Part shown: one piece after another, positions 7,553 to 16,681 of the stretch
How the letters are laid out: each line of letters starts with the position of its first letter
How positions within the stretch are numbered: the first letter of the stretch is position 1
From: an uncultured Marinobacter sp.
Lineage (GTDB): Bacteria > Pseudomonadota > Gammaproteobacteria > Pseudomonadales > Oleiphilaceae
Assembly (NCBI RefSeq): GCF_947488835.1
Contig: NZ_CANLBK010000004.1
Span: 62,001-126,000 of the forward strand
DNA: 64,000 nucleotides
Direction of reading: 5' to 3'
The notes under the pieces: model-generated
The model's input: the letters and a program-made list of their open reading frames with translations, nothing else
Told to the model about the DNA's origin: nothing
Database searches by the model: none
Program-made: the position numbers and the translations under genes

Positions 7553-8773
7553 CTACTGGCTGGATGCGGCCTGCGGTTCGAACCCGGGAGCGGGGTGGCG
7601 TTGAACCAATAGCAGGTAGCTCGCCAGTGCGGCAGCGGCGCTGATGGCAATGGTGACAGCCATAACCAGAGAGGTGCCATCGTGAAGAATGCCTACAAGC
7701 ATGCCCGCGAAGGCCGCGATGGCCATTTGTGCAAAACCGAACAGCGCGGAAGCCGAGCCAGCCATACGCGGGAAGTTGGCCATGGCGCCGGCCATGGTTT
7801 GGGGCATCACCATGCCTGTACCTGCCATAAATAGCGCCTGCGGCAGTATAACTGCCCACACACTGAAGACTTCTGCCAGTGCCAGGGCTGCCATCAGGCT
7901 GCCACCTGCTACAGCTATGACTAGCCCGCGAACCAGAATTTGATCTGGCACCAGGTGGCTGCCAAGGCGGATTGCCGAGAGGTTGCCGGTGACATAGCCA
8001 ACCACAATGCCGGCGAAATAGAGGCCAAATTGTTGAGGTGGCACTTTGAGAAAATCGATCAGTACGAATGAGGAGCCGGAGAGAAATGCAAACAGTCCGG
8101 AGAATAGCAGCGCGTTGGTCAGGGTATAGCCCAGGAAGCTGATATCTGTGCCTATGGCGCGATAATTTTGCAACAGGCTGCAAAGCTTCAGGGGCTGGCG
8201 ATATTCAGGCCGCATGGGTTCGGGGATGCCGAAGGCAACGACGACGGCCATGATCAGGGCGTAGCCCCCCAGTGCGACGAAAATGGAGTGCCAGCCCAAG
8301 CCGGCCACCATGATGCCGCCCAGTGTGGGTGCGACGGCTGGCGCCAGCGCCATGATGCTGGCAAGTAGTGCCATTATTTTCGCGGCTTCGCGGGGTGTGT
8401 AAATATCCCTGATGGCTGCACGGCCCAAAACTGGCCCAGCCGATCCGCCCAACGCCTGTAAAAAGCGGCACAGAATCAGGGTTTCGATGTTGCTGGCGAG
8501 TGCGCAACCTATGCTGGCGATGGCAAACACTATAAAGCCACCAATCATGATGGGCTTGCGGCCAAAGCGATCTGCCAGCGGGCCACATATCAGCTGCGCT
8601 ATGGCAAAACCAACCATGTAGAGGCTCAGGGTTAGCTGAACCTGGCTGGTGCCTGTGCCAAAGTCGCTGCCGATTTGCGGCAATGCCGGCAAATACATGT
8701 CGGTGGCAAGCGGGCCGAGGGCTACGGCGGCGGCGAGCAGTATAGTGGTCCATATACTGGTGAGTGCGAGCAT
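7553..8773 (-). CDS. Bcr/CflA family drug-resistance MFS exporter
   Basis: 406 residues with twelve predicted membrane helices. DHA1 features are ATDMYLPALPQIGSDF in the first helix and loop, motif A GPLADRFGRKPIMIGG in the second loop and motif C-like GGSAGPVLGRAAIRD in helix five. The family expels compounds such as bicyclomycin, chloramphenicol or sulphonamides, and in some cases cysteine, in exchange for protons. Start ATG 8773. Hairpin element copy 2 lies between this start and the upstream LysR gene, which is the natural candidate regulator but is not obviously co-transcribed. Confidence 0.9.
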   Translation of the reverse strand: MLALTSIWTTILLAAAVALGPLATDMYLPALPQIGSDFGTGTSQVQLTLSLYMVGFAIAQLICGPLADRFGRKPIMIGGFIVFAIASIGCALASNIETLILCRFLQALGGSAGPVLGRAAIRDIYTPREAAKIMALLASIMALAPAVAPTLGGIMVAGLGWHSIFVALGGYALIMAVVVAFGIPEPMRPEYRQPLKLCSLLQNYRAIGTDISFLGYTLTNALLFSGLFAFLSGSSFVLIDFLKVPPQQFGLYFAGIVVGYVTGNLSAIRLGSHLVPDQILVRGLVIAVAGGSLMAALALAEVFSVWAVILPQALFMAGTGMVMPQTMAGAMANFPRMAGSASALFGFAQMAIAAFAGMLVGILHDGTSLVMAVTIAISAAAALASYLLLVQRHPAPGFEPQAASSQ

Positions 8774-8797
8774 CTACTATCCATACCTTGGGGGGTG

Positions 8798-8906
8798 GCG
8801 ATTGAGGGGGCGAGGCTTCCAAAACACGCTGTGAATACGTCCGTGTACGCTTGGCTACGCCATCCATGGCTCCGCACAGTTTGGGAAGCCTCGCCCCCTC
8901 AATCGC
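8798..8906 (+). repeat. Hairpin element, copy 2 (28-nt arms, 53-nt conserved loop)
   Basis: Arms 8798-8825 and 8879-8906 pair at 27 of 28 positions. The loop 8826-8878 holds ACGTCCGTGTACGCTTG and GCCATCCATGG, shared almost exactly with copy 3. It lies 25 bases upstream of the MFS start and 88 bases past the LysR stop. Confidence 0.92.
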
Positions 8907-8961
8907 AGTCAACTTTGGGGTGGATTCTAGGGGGTGCCTAACGAAAAAATAACAGGGGCGC

Positions 8962-8982
8962 TGCTCATAGGATATATGAGCA
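8962..8982 (-). terminator. Possible terminator hairpin of the LysR gene
   Basis: Perfect 8-bp arms TGCTCATA/TATGAGCA around a 5-base loop, starting 12 bases after the LysR stop. On the minus strand a T-rich stretch (ATTTTTTC) follows only 11 bases later, so termination here is plausible but not textbook. Confidence 0.45.
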
Positions 8983-8993
8983 AAACAGATAAG

Positions 8994-9905
8994 TTAGTCG
9001 TTGAGGCCATTCATGGTGGCGGCTACGGCGTTTACGTGGTTTCTCAGCCAGCGGTGTGCCGGGTCGTTCTGGTTGCGGCGATGCCACACCATCAGCAGGG
9101 TGAAAGGCTTGAAACTGAAGGGCAGGGGCACCCAGGAAAAATCCCGAAGTAAGTATTTGCTCATTCGCTCAGGCGCGGTAACCAGCATGTCAGTGCCCCG
9201 GAGGAATTCCGGCAGGCCGGAGAAGTTGGAGACGGTAATGACGTTGCGGCGGGTCAGGCCGCGCGCAGATAACCCGGCTTCGAGGGCGGGTTTTTCTCCG
9301 GTGCCGAACACCAAAGCGATGTGGTCGGCTTTCAGGTAGTCGGTAACCGTTTCAGGGGCTTCGCGCTGGCTGGGGTCGTAAAAAACCACCATGCGATCGC
9401 CCATCAGCCCTCTTTGCATAATGTCTGTCGCTTCGGGGGCGTGGGGGGAGATGATCAGGTCGCAGATGTTTTTGCGCAGCATGTCTGCCGTGGGAATGCC
9501 CGAGGCAATCACCTGCAGCATGATACCCGGTGCTTGCTGCCGCAGACGCTGCATGAGTTGCGGCAAAAGCAGATCTCGCTCGTAATCATTGGCCGCAACT
9601 GTGAAGGTGAATTCTGTAGTTTCAGGGGTGAACGGTGGGCCGGAGGCCAGAGAGTGCAGGTCGTCGAGAATCTGGCGAATGTGCGGGCCTGCCTGCACTG
9701 CGTAGCGTGTGGGCGTGATGCCGCGCCCGGATTTGACGAACAGGGGGTCGCCGAGGGCTTTGCGCAGGCGGTCGAGCGTGTGGCTTACGGCTGACTGGCT
9801 GACTCCAAGCTTGACGGCCGCGCGGGAGACACTGCCTTCGTCAAGAACGGCAACGAAGGTTTGAAGCGCGCGGATATCAAGGTTGAATGTATCAATAAGG
9901 TTCAT
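8994..9905 (-). CDS. LysR-family transcriptional regulator
   Basis: 303 residues from ATG 9905 (MNLIDTFNLDIRALQTF). Residues 10-68 are the winged HTH with VSRAAVKLGVSQSAVSHTLDRLRKALGDPLFV. The rest is the periplasmic-binding-like effector domain, with conserved FTVAANDYE at its start. The frame extends to a TTG at 9926, but no ribosome site favours it. It precedes the Bcr/CflA gene on the same strand and may control it or the divergent region. The effector is unknown. Confidence 0.85.
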   Translation of the reverse strand: MNLIDTFNLDIRALQTFVAVLDEGSVSRAAVKLGVSQSAVSHTLDRLRKALGDPLFVKSGRGITPTRYAVQAGPHIRQILDDLHSLASGPPFTPETTEFTFTVAANDYERDLLLPQLMQRLRQQAPGIMLQVIASGIPTADMLRKNICDLIISPHAPEATDIMQRGLMGDRMVVFYDPSQREAPETVTDYLKADHIALVFGTGEKPALEAGLSARGLTRRNVITVSNFSGLPEFLRGTDMLVTAPERMSKYLLRDFSWVPLPFSFKPFTLLMVWHRRNQNDPAHRWLRNHVNAVAATMNGLND

Positions 9906-9953
9906 GGGTAGCAGTGTAATCCACAACCGCCGATCCCGGAACCGGGCAGGCTA

Positions 9954-11105
9954 TCAATCTGAACGCTGGGCCAACCACTCTGCGATTTCCAGCCAGCTTT
10001 CCCGGGGCGCTTTGCTTCCGGCCAGAATGCCCATGTGCCCGCCCGGAGTTACGCGGAAGGTTTTGTCCACGGAACTGACATGGTCCATCAAGCTCATAGC
10101 AGCCTCGGGCGTTACCATGGTGTCTTCGCTACCGGCAATGGCAAACAGGTTGGCGGTTACGTTGATCAGCTGTGCATGATCATCACCAATTTGCACCTTA
10201 CCGCAGGATAATTCGTTGCCGATCCAGAGGCGCACCATCGCGTCCTGAACGATGCCGCCGGGGTAGGCCACCATGCGATCGAGGAAGGCGGAGGTAGTGG
10301 CATGGCTGCTGACAAATTCCCGATCCCCCAGTCGGATAACCAGCTCCCAGTAACCCATAATGCTGCCGATCGGGTTGGTTAGTTTGAAGCCGATGGTGTT
10401 TGCCCAGCCCGGGCTGTGAAACCAGTGGGGTTTGAGGTTGTGAAGTTGAAAGCCGGTGCGCTTGTGAACGGCTCCGGCAATATCCGCCAGCCGCTGGTTC
10501 AACAGTCCCAAAACGCCCGATGCGTGGCTGTCGATAGGTGAGCCCAGAACAATGGCATTGCGGATATGCTGGTCTTTGCTGAGGGCTGAATAGAAAAGGG
10601 TGAACATGCCACCCATGCTCCATCCGTGCAGCGATAGTTCCTGCTCACCACTGTGCTGGCGAACCCTGTCCAGGGAGGCGGGTAGCAGTTCAGCCACATA
10701 AGTATGCAAGTTGTAATGACTGTGTGCCCGCGTCGGTATGCCCCAGTCTATGAGATACACCTCAAAGCCCTTCGCCCGCAGAAATCTCACGAGGCTGCGC
10801 TGGGGGAAAAGGTCATAGATCAACATATTTACGGCAAGCGGCGGAACAATCACCACCGGTGTTTTATGCCGGTTTGGCTCAACGGGAATGGTTATTCCAT
10901 CCAGATCAATGAAGCCTTCTTTCAGTGGCGCGTAATAGCGCAAGCTGACCAGGCCATCGGTATGAAGAGTTTCAAAAGGTGTTTGCCCGGCTTGCACCAG
11001 GCTAGCAGCGCGGAAAACGCGGTCAAAGGCATTGCCCGCATAACGTGATGTTTGCCGTGCCAGCCCGGCAACTTTTGCAGTCGCGGTGTTGATAATATTG
11101 GGCAT
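9954..11105 (-). CDS. PhaC-like alpha/beta hydrolase with a serine nucleophile
   Basis: 383 residues. The fold and flanking motifs resemble class III PHA synthase: PVVIVPPLAVNMLIYDLFP, VYLIDWGIP, IVLGSPID, the late Asp region AGSEDTMV and a C-terminal PGGHMGILAG catalytic histidine. True PhaC proteins carry Cys in GxCxG; here the box is GWSMGG, with S163 as nucleophile. It is therefore more likely an esterase or depolymerase-like hydrolase than a polymerase. ATG 11105 begins MPNIINTATAK; a TTG at 11144 is possible. No phaR, phaE or phasin gene is nearby. Divergent from the acyltransferase gene. Confidence 0.72.
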   Translation of the reverse strand: MPNIINTATAKVAGLARQTSRYAGNAFDRVFRAASLVQAGQTPFETLHTDGLVSLRYYAPLKEGFIDLDGITIPVEPNRHKTPVVIVPPLAVNMLIYDLFPQRSLVRFLRAKGFEVYLIDWGIPTRAHSHYNLHTYVAELLPASLDRVRQHSGEQELSLHGWSMGGMFTLFYSALSKDQHIRNAIVLGSPIDSHASGVLGLLNQRLADIAGAVHKRTGFQLHNLKPHWFHSPGWANTIGFKLTNPIGSIMGYWELVIRLGDREFVSSHATTSAFLDRMVAYPGGIVQDAMVRLWIGNELSCGKVQIGDDHAQLINVTANLFAIAGSEDTMVTPEAAMSLMDHVSSVDKTFRVTPGGHMGILAGSKAPRESWLEIAEWLAQRSD

Positions 11106-11273
11106 CAAGAAAATCCGTGTTAAAAGATGTGAGGCTAATGCCAAACACTTGGCAGCGCCATGGCAATGCTGTCACTTTTGGTTGGCAGGGCGGTCACAAT
11201 CAGCCACTGCCCATAGCCGGTGCTGATTGGTATGATTGCCCACCACTGGCTAAATAATCACAACAGGAACCGT

Positions 11274-12167
11274 ATGCTCAGTTTCCTACCTGCTCCCGTT
11301 ATTGGTGTGCTCAACTCTATTTTGTTGGCAATTAACACACTCTTCTGGTGTGTGTTGCTCTATATTCCTGCCCTGCTGAAGCTCATTATTCCACACAAGG
11401 GCTTTCGGGTACTTTGTACCAAGATCATTATCTGGATTTCAGAGTCCTGGGTGGCCTGTAACACTGGCTGGATGAAGCTGACCCACGGTACGAAATGGCA
11501 CGTAACTGGCGCGGAAAACCTGCGTCGTGAAAGCTGGTATCTGGTCCTGAGTAATCATCAAAGCTGGGTGGATATCTTTGCCATGCAGCGAGTGTTCAAC
11601 CGCCGCGCACCTTTTTTGAAGTTCTTTCTGAAGCAGCAGCTAATTTGGGTGCCGGTTATCGGGCTTGCCTGGTGGGGCCTGGATTTCCCGTTCATGAAGC
11701 GATACACCCGTGAGTATCTGATCAAGCACCCGGAGAAGCGCGGAGAAGATCTTAAAGCCACCCGCCGTGCCTGTGAGAAGTTTCGCTATACGCCGGTGAG
11801 TGTGATGAACTTTGTAGAGGGCACGCGGTTTACCCCGGCAAAGCACGCGAAGCAAAAATCCCGGTACAAGCATTTGCTCACGCCCAAAGCGGGCGGTGCT
11901 GCGTTCGTGCTGGACACCATGGGCGATTCAATACAAACGTTGGTGGATGTCACCATTGCCTACCCGGGTGGGGCTCCGTCATTCTGGGACTTTATTTGCG
12001 GCCGGGTGAAGGAAGTGAAAATGGAAATTCATACCGTGACGATTCCCGAACACCTGAAAGGTCGGGATTATGCGACCGATGCAGAGCACCGGCGCAATGT
12101 GAAGAACTGGCTGGGCGAGCAGTGGCAGGCCAAGGATGCCCGCCTGGAAGAAATGCTCACACCGTAA
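11274..12167 (+). CDS. 1-acyl-sn-glycerol-3-phosphate acyltransferase, YihG/PlsC family
   Basis: 297 residues. It is expected to transfer an acyl chain to lysophosphatidic acid or a related lysophospholipid at the inner membrane. Motif I is NHQSWVD (H95, D100), motif III is FVEGTRFT and motif IV lies in VTIAYPGG. The N-terminal 45 residues hold one or two hydrophobic segments. FLKQQLIWVP, FMKRYTREYLIKHPEKRGED and the C-terminal layout resemble E. coli YihG closely. ATG 11274 has AGGAA five bases upstream; the frame is open from 11220 without a better site. Confidence 0.88.
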   Translation: MLSFLPAPVIGVLNSILLAINTLFWCVLLYIPALLKLIIPHKGFRVLCTKIIIWISESWVACNTGWMKLTHGTKWHVTGAENLRRESWYLVLSNHQSWVDIFAMQRVFNRRAPFLKFFLKQQLIWVPVIGLAWWGLDFPFMKRYTREYLIKHPEKRGEDLKATRRACEKFRYTPVSVMNFVEGTRFTPAKHAKQKSRYKHLLTPKAGGAAFVLDTMGDSIQTLVDVTIAYPGGAPSFWDFICGRVKEVKMEIHTVTIPEHLKGRDYATDAEHRRNVKNWLGEQWQAKDARLEEMLTP

Positions 12168-12193
12168 TCACTGCCTGGCATATACGAGCGACG

Positions 12194-14221
12194 TCAGCTT
12201 TTGCTGGCGTCGCTCGAGCTTTCCTTTGCGCTCTCCGGCGCACTCGCCCTGGCATTGGTGGCGACCTCTTCGACTACGTCTACCAGCTTGAAGTTAATCT
12301 GCCGGCGCTCTTCTTCCACTCCGGAAAAACTGACTTTAACAACTTGGTCCAGTTGAAATATGCGTCCGTTCTTGTTGTGAATCAGGCGCATTGTGACCGG
12401 GTCAAAGCTGTACTTGCCGTTAAGGTCCCGGCAGCTTACAAACCCTTCCAGCCCGTTGGATTCCAAGCGCACGAAAAAGCCCGCAGGAATGGTTCGGCTG
12501 ATCACACCATCCAGAGGTTCTTCGCCCAGAGTTTTGGCAAAATCGCTCTTGAGCCAGGTTTCCAGGCTGTTGGCGGCCTGCCGTGCTTTGAACTGAGCGG
12601 TCTGAAGCATTAGCAGCTCGTCACTGCCCAAGGCTTTCATTGGGGTGTCCCAAAGCGCCGCTTTAATCATCCTGTGAACATACAGGTCAGAATACTTGCG
12701 CAGTGGAGAGGTAAAGGTGGTGTAGGCGTTTAGCCCCATGCCCTGGTGTGGTGCTGCAGTGAATGACATCTCTGCCCGGGCCAGCTGGCGCGAGAGAATG
12801 GTTTTTACCGGCACTTCGGCTTCCAGCTGTGACGTCTCTTTCATCAGCGTTTTGAACCCTTCCGGCGTGGTGGCATCTATACCCGCCAGGTGTGGCGCGT
12901 AGCCCTCAATCAGTGCCCGCACGTTGTCGGCGCGGTCATCCCTCAGGCCCGGGTGCTGGATAAACAGGCCCGACGCCTGCCTGGACAGGAAATCCGCAGC
13001 ACAGCGATTAGCCGCTACCATGCATTCCTCAACCAGACGGTGCGCTTCGTTCTGTACCGAAGGCTCGATGCTGCGAATGCGCCGGTTTTCATCCAGCCTT
13101 AACCGGAATTCCGGGCGATCACCGCTTAGCAAAGCATGTTCACTGCGCCATTTGCGCAATGCGGTGGCGGCTTGATGGAGTTGATCCAGGCTGTTGCAAA
13201 CGGAATCCGGCAAGGCTTTGATATCTTCGTCTTCGCGGCCTTCAATCAGATTGGAGACCAGATCGTAACTGAGCTTACCTTTGGAGCTGATGACGGCCTG
13301 GTGGAAGCTGTAATCGCCCAGGCTGCCGTCGTTATTGACCTGCAGATCGCACACCAGGGCCAGTCGCTTCACGTCTGGCATCAGCGAGCACAGTCGGGTG
13401 CTGATGGTGTCTGGAAGCATGGGCAGAGGGTCGCCAGGGAAATAAATGGCGGTTGCGCGTTTGCAGGCTTCGAGCTCGGCCGCACTCGTTTGGTCAATAA
13501 CCGCAGCCGGGTCGGCAATGGCTATGGATAAGGCCCAGCCAGTAGCGTTGGGTTCGGCCAGAAGCGCATCGTCCATGTCCTGGGTGGCGGGGCTGTCGAT
13601 GGTTACATAGTCCCGGCCTGTGCGGTCTTCCCGGCCTTCGCCGAGGGCTTCAATGGACGCCTCGCTCAAGCTTTCCGCCTGTTCTACAACCGGGGCCGGC
13701 CAGGTGTCTGTAAGATCAAAGGTGGCCAGGGTCAGGGCGCGTTCAATGCCCGGCTCGCCGGCTTTGCCAATGACTCGCAGAACCTTTGCCTGCCCCTTGC
13801 CATCTTTGATCGGGTGTTTGTGCATGCAGCAATACAGGTAATCATCAGGCTGCGCGTTCATGCGCTCTTTTGGCGGAATAAAAATCCAGCGATTAATGCC
13901 CGGGGTTTCCGGCACTACAAAATGCCCTTTGCCCTTCACCAGATAACGCCCGACAAAGGTGCTTAGCCGGCTTTCGATAAGCTCGTCGATGACACCCTGG
14001 GTTTTACCCTTTTCCACTTCCTGTTCGGTGACATTCACCCGGTCACCCGGGAGCACTTTTTGCATTTCTTCCGGTGGCAGGAATACATCCCGCCCTTCAT
14101 CCAGTGCGACGAATCCAAAGCGGCCGTTGGTGGCTTTAACGGTTCCGGGGAAAACAACTTTGCTTTCCTCAATGTCAGACTTTAGCTGGCGCAACTGGCT
14201 GAGAGCGTCGGCGTTGAGCAT
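12194..14221 (-). CDS. rnb: Exoribonuclease II family (RNase II/VacB)
   Basis: 675 residues. It degrades single-stranded RNA 3' to 5'. Domain order: two cold-shock/OB RNA-binding domains (about 15-185), the RNB catalytic domain with YVTIDSPATQDMDDALL (the four-Asp metal site) and later FTSPLRKYSDLYVHRM, then a C-terminal S1 domain, with a charged Ser/Glu/Lys tail. The length is nearer to RNase II (about 644) than to RNase R (about 810), and there is no Lys-rich RNase R tail. It converges with the acyltransferase gene with a 26-base gap and is monocistronic. Confidence 0.88.
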   Translation of the reverse strand: MLNADALSQLRQLKSDIEESKVVFPGTVKATNGRFGFVALDEGRDVFLPPEEMQKVLPGDRVNVTEQEVEKGKTQGVIDELIESRLSTFVGRYLVKGKGHFVVPETPGINRWIFIPPKERMNAQPDDYLYCCMHKHPIKDGKGQAKVLRVIGKAGEPGIERALTLATFDLTDTWPAPVVEQAESLSEASIEALGEGREDRTGRDYVTIDSPATQDMDDALLAEPNATGWALSIAIADPAAVIDQTSAAELEACKRATAIYFPGDPLPMLPDTISTRLCSLMPDVKRLALVCDLQVNNDGSLGDYSFHQAVISSKGKLSYDLVSNLIEGREDEDIKALPDSVCNSLDQLHQAATALRKWRSEHALLSGDRPEFRLRLDENRRIRSIEPSVQNEAHRLVEECMVAANRCAADFLSRQASGLFIQHPGLRDDRADNVRALIEGYAPHLAGIDATTPEGFKTLMKETSQLEAEVPVKTILSRQLARAEMSFTAAPHQGMGLNAYTTFTSPLRKYSDLYVHRMIKAALWDTPMKALGSDELLMLQTAQFKARQAANSLETWLKSDFAKTLGEEPLDGVISRTIPAGFFVRLESNGLEGFVSCRDLNGKYSFDPVTMRLIHNKNGRIFQLDQVVKVSFSGVEEERRQINFKLVDVVEEVATNARASAPESAKESSSDASKS

Positions 14222-14291
14222 GGGTTAACCTGGCTAAAAAAATGAATGATGGGGCGGAGTATAACGGTTATGGCGATGCGAGTCAGACCCG

Positions 14292-16010
14292 TTACGCTGG
14301 GTTAATTTCCGTATCTTCCCTGGTGTTGATGCAAACGCGGTTGCGTCCTTCTTTCTTGGCCCGGTACAGAGCCTGGTCTGCATTTCGCAGAACCTTGCTG
14401 ATGTTGTCCCCGGGTTTGGAGAAATACCCGCCCACGCTGATAGTGACGGGTGTACCGGTCTTACGGCTCTCAACCTCGACACTTTCGCGAATGCGTTTAG
14501 CGATGTGTTCCAGAGTTGGCGGATCGCAGGGAGAAAGCAGGATGACGAACTCGTCACCGCCCCAGCGCCCCGGGTGGTCGTAGGGGCGAAGGCTGGCTTT
14601 CAGCCACAGGGCAACGCGGCATAGGATTTCGTCACCTGCCTGATGGCCAAGCTGATCATTTATGGCTTTGAAGTGATCTATGTCGAGCCATATCAGACCA
14701 AAGCTGTTGCCCGAGCGGGCTGACCGCTGAATTTCATCATCCAGAGCTTCGTCTATTCCCCGGCGGTTTTTCAGTCCTGTGAGGGGATCAATTCGGGCGA
14801 GTTGATTCAGTTCGTCAGTACGTTGGGCAACTTTGTTCTCCAGTTCCCTGGTGGAGTCCCGCAAGCTTTCGGTCATTTTTTCGAAGTGGTCCACGAGACG
14901 GCCAATTTCGTTGTCGGGTTTGTCCAGCCGGGGGAGGGTAAAGCTGCCGCTGCGAACTTTTTCCACCGCCTTTTCGAGCCCCACGATGGGCTTTACGATG
15001 CGCGACTGGAGAATAAGGTGGAAGACAATCAGCGTAATCAGAAGGCTGGCGATGAATACTGCCACCAGAGGCCATAAATAGCTTTTGGGTAATAGTGTGT
15101 TCAGATCCAACAGGGTGATTTCGAACCAACCAATTGCAGGTAAAAAAGCCACGCCGGCGAGGTGTTGGCGACCCTCTACGGTGACAAACCCACTTTCGAC
15201 ATGACCCGCTTTGTCCGAGTTCTTCTTGAGTAACTGAAGCATGCCAAGAATTTTCTGTTTGTCCTCGGGGGCGTCAAACAGCAGGTCGACGGTGTTTTTC
15301 TGGCCTTCGGGTTTTATAACGCTGGCAAAATCAATGTAGTTACGATCCCGGTATAGCTGTATAGCGCCGTTGTAGTCAACAAACAGGGTGGTGATGCCTT
15401 CCTGATTGATATCAACAATATCCTGCAGAAACGTATCGAGATTCATGCCGGTGCCAACCATGCCCACAATCCGATCGTCAGGGCTGCGCATCAGCACATC
15501 AATCCAGAGTTTGGTAACACCCAGTTCGGCGTCGGGATTGACGTTCAGATGGAAATTTCGCCCTTCTTCGATCAGCTGGTAAAACCACGCATCATTGGGC
15601 TCTTCGGGGTTCAGGACATAGCGGAACTGCTTGCCGGCGTAGTCATTTTGTTCGTTGTTGAAGTAGTAGCGGCCGCTTTCCCGAAGAGCGACAAAATAGC
15701 TGTTGTCCCGGAAGTTGTCGCGAAAGCTCTCCATTTCGCGGATGGCATCAGCTTCCAGAGCCTTGTTCTGAGGTTCTGCTGCCCAGTTGACCAGTGCGGT
15801 GGAGTTTGCCATTTGCCGGGCGAGGCCAATTTCGCGCTCCAGGGACTGCAGCAGGCGGGCGCTGTCATAGCGCACCTGTATTTCGGCCACCTGTCGGCCC
15901 CAGCGCTCAATCAGATCAGCGGAGAGTTCCCGGTAGGCTAACCAGGAGGCGCATGCAGCAATAATGATAAGGCCGGCAGCGATGCTGAGGAACCGGGTTT
16001 TAAGGCGCAA
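14292..16010 (-). CDS. Membrane diguanylate cyclase: periplasmic Cache sensor, HAMP, GGDEF
   Basis: About 572 residues from TTG 16010. Helix one (FLSIAAGLIIIAACASWLAY) and helix two (YLWPLVAVFIASLLITLIVF) enclose about 280 periplasmic residues with Cache-like sequence (DDRIVGMVGTGMNLDTFLQDI, AGVAFLPAIGWFEITLL). HAMP and a short coiled coil lead to GGDEF. The active motif RWGGDEF is intact, and an RPYD inhibitory site sits exactly five residues before it, so feedback by c-di-GMP is expected. The start is uncertain: the frame is open to 16103, and TTG 16010 follows GGAG by about ten bases. Confidence 0.85.
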   Translation of the reverse strand: MRLKTRFLSIAAGLIIIAACASWLAYRELSADLIERWGRQVAEIQVRYDSARLLQSLEREIGLARQMANSTALVNWAAEPQNKALEADAIREMESFRDNFRDNSYFVALRESGRYYFNNEQNDYAGKQFRYVLNPEEPNDAWFYQLIEEGRNFHLNVNPDAELGVTKLWIDVLMRSPDDRIVGMVGTGMNLDTFLQDIVDINQEGITTLFVDYNGAIQLYRDRNYIDFASVIKPEGQKNTVDLLFDAPEDKQKILGMLQLLKKNSDKAGHVESGFVTVEGRQHLAGVAFLPAIGWFEITLLDLNTLLPKSYLWPLVAVFIASLLITLIVFHLILQSRIVKPIVGLEKAVEKVRSGSFTLPRLDKPDNEIGRLVDHFEKMTESLRDSTRELENKVAQRTDELNQLARIDPLTGLKNRRGIDEALDDEIQRSARSGNSFGLIWLDIDHFKAINDQLGHQAGDEILCRVALWLKASLRPYDHPGRWGGDEFVILLSPCDPPTLEHIAKRIRESVEVESRKTGTPVTISVGGYFSKPGDNISKVLRNADQALYRAKKEGRNRVCINTREDTEINPA

Positions 16011-16125
16011 GCAATTCCGTCTCCGTACAAGGGGGATCGGAAATAATGATAGTGCACTGGTGGGTAAGATTATAGGAATTATTGCAGGGCCAGACGTAAG
16101 CAAATCACCGGAACCGGCAGCAGGT

Positions 16126-16156
16126 CCGTATCGGTGCCTGCACTACACCGATACGG
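16126..16156. repeat. 11-bp perfect stem-loop between the DUF411 gene and the diguanylate cyclase gene
   Basis: Arms CCGTATCGGTG (16126-16136) and CACCGATACGG (16146-16156) with a 9-base loop, 50 bases after the DUF411 stop. Its placement suits an end-of-transcript hairpin for the copper operon, but no T-tract follows on the minus strand. Confidence 0.45.
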
Positions 16157-16206
16157 TTTACCAGGCGCTTTGGGGGCGTTGCGTTGCGACAGCGCCCGGC
16201 AGAAGG

Positions 16207-16656
16207 CTAGTTGTGCTCGGCAAACACCTTGGTCTGACCCTTATCGTTAAACATCAGCACCTGATAATGGTCTTTGCGGTCGCCCATTTCCATACCCGGT
16301 GAACCGGCAGGCATGCCGGGAACGGCCAGGCCTCTGGCTTTCGGAGCGTCTGCGATCAGCTTGTGGATATCAGCGGCGGGCACATGGCCTTCGATTACAT
16401 AGTCACCCACAAAAGCCGTGTGGCAACTGGCCAGATTGCGGCTGATTCCGGCTTCGAATTTGACGCGGTTCATGTCGTGGGTATCTGTGGTTTCCACGTC
16501 AAAGCCATTGCTTTCCATGTGGTCAACCCAGGCGGTGCAGCAGCCGCAGGTGGGTGATTTGTATACGTGAATGCTCTGTGCGGCGCCGGCGGCTACTACA
16601 GGTGCGCTGAAGCCAAGTGTGGCGGTCAGGGCCATTCCCAGAATCTGCTTTTTCAT
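16207..16656 (-). CDS. DUF411 metal-binding periplasmic protein
   Basis: 149 residues with a signal peptide (cleavage near VVAAGA). The DUF411 domain begins IHVYKSPTCGCCTAWVDHM, whose CGCC is a likely copper site, and continues through CHTAFVGDYVIEGHVPAADI and a Met/Gly-rich stretch AVPGMPAGSPGMEMG that could bind Cu(I). The ribosome site GAGAGAA lies just before ATG 16656. It is the last gene after the MerR regulator, copA and the 38-residue ORF, so a role in copper binding or delivery in the periplasm is inferred from family and context. Confidence 0.85.
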   Translation of the reverse strand: MKKQILGMALTATLGFSAPVVAAGAAQSIHVYKSPTCGCCTAWVDHMESNGFDVETTDTHDMNRVKFEAGISRNLASCHTAFVGDYVIEGHVPAADIHKLIADAPKARGLAVPGMPAGSPGMEMGDRKDHYQVLMFNDKGQTKVFAEHN

Positions 16657-16681
16657 GGTGTTTCTCTCTTTAATGTGGTGT

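Noticed and set aside
9954..11105. Assignment as PHA synthase phaC
   Set aside because: Serine replaces the catalytic cysteine and no other PHA gene is nearby.
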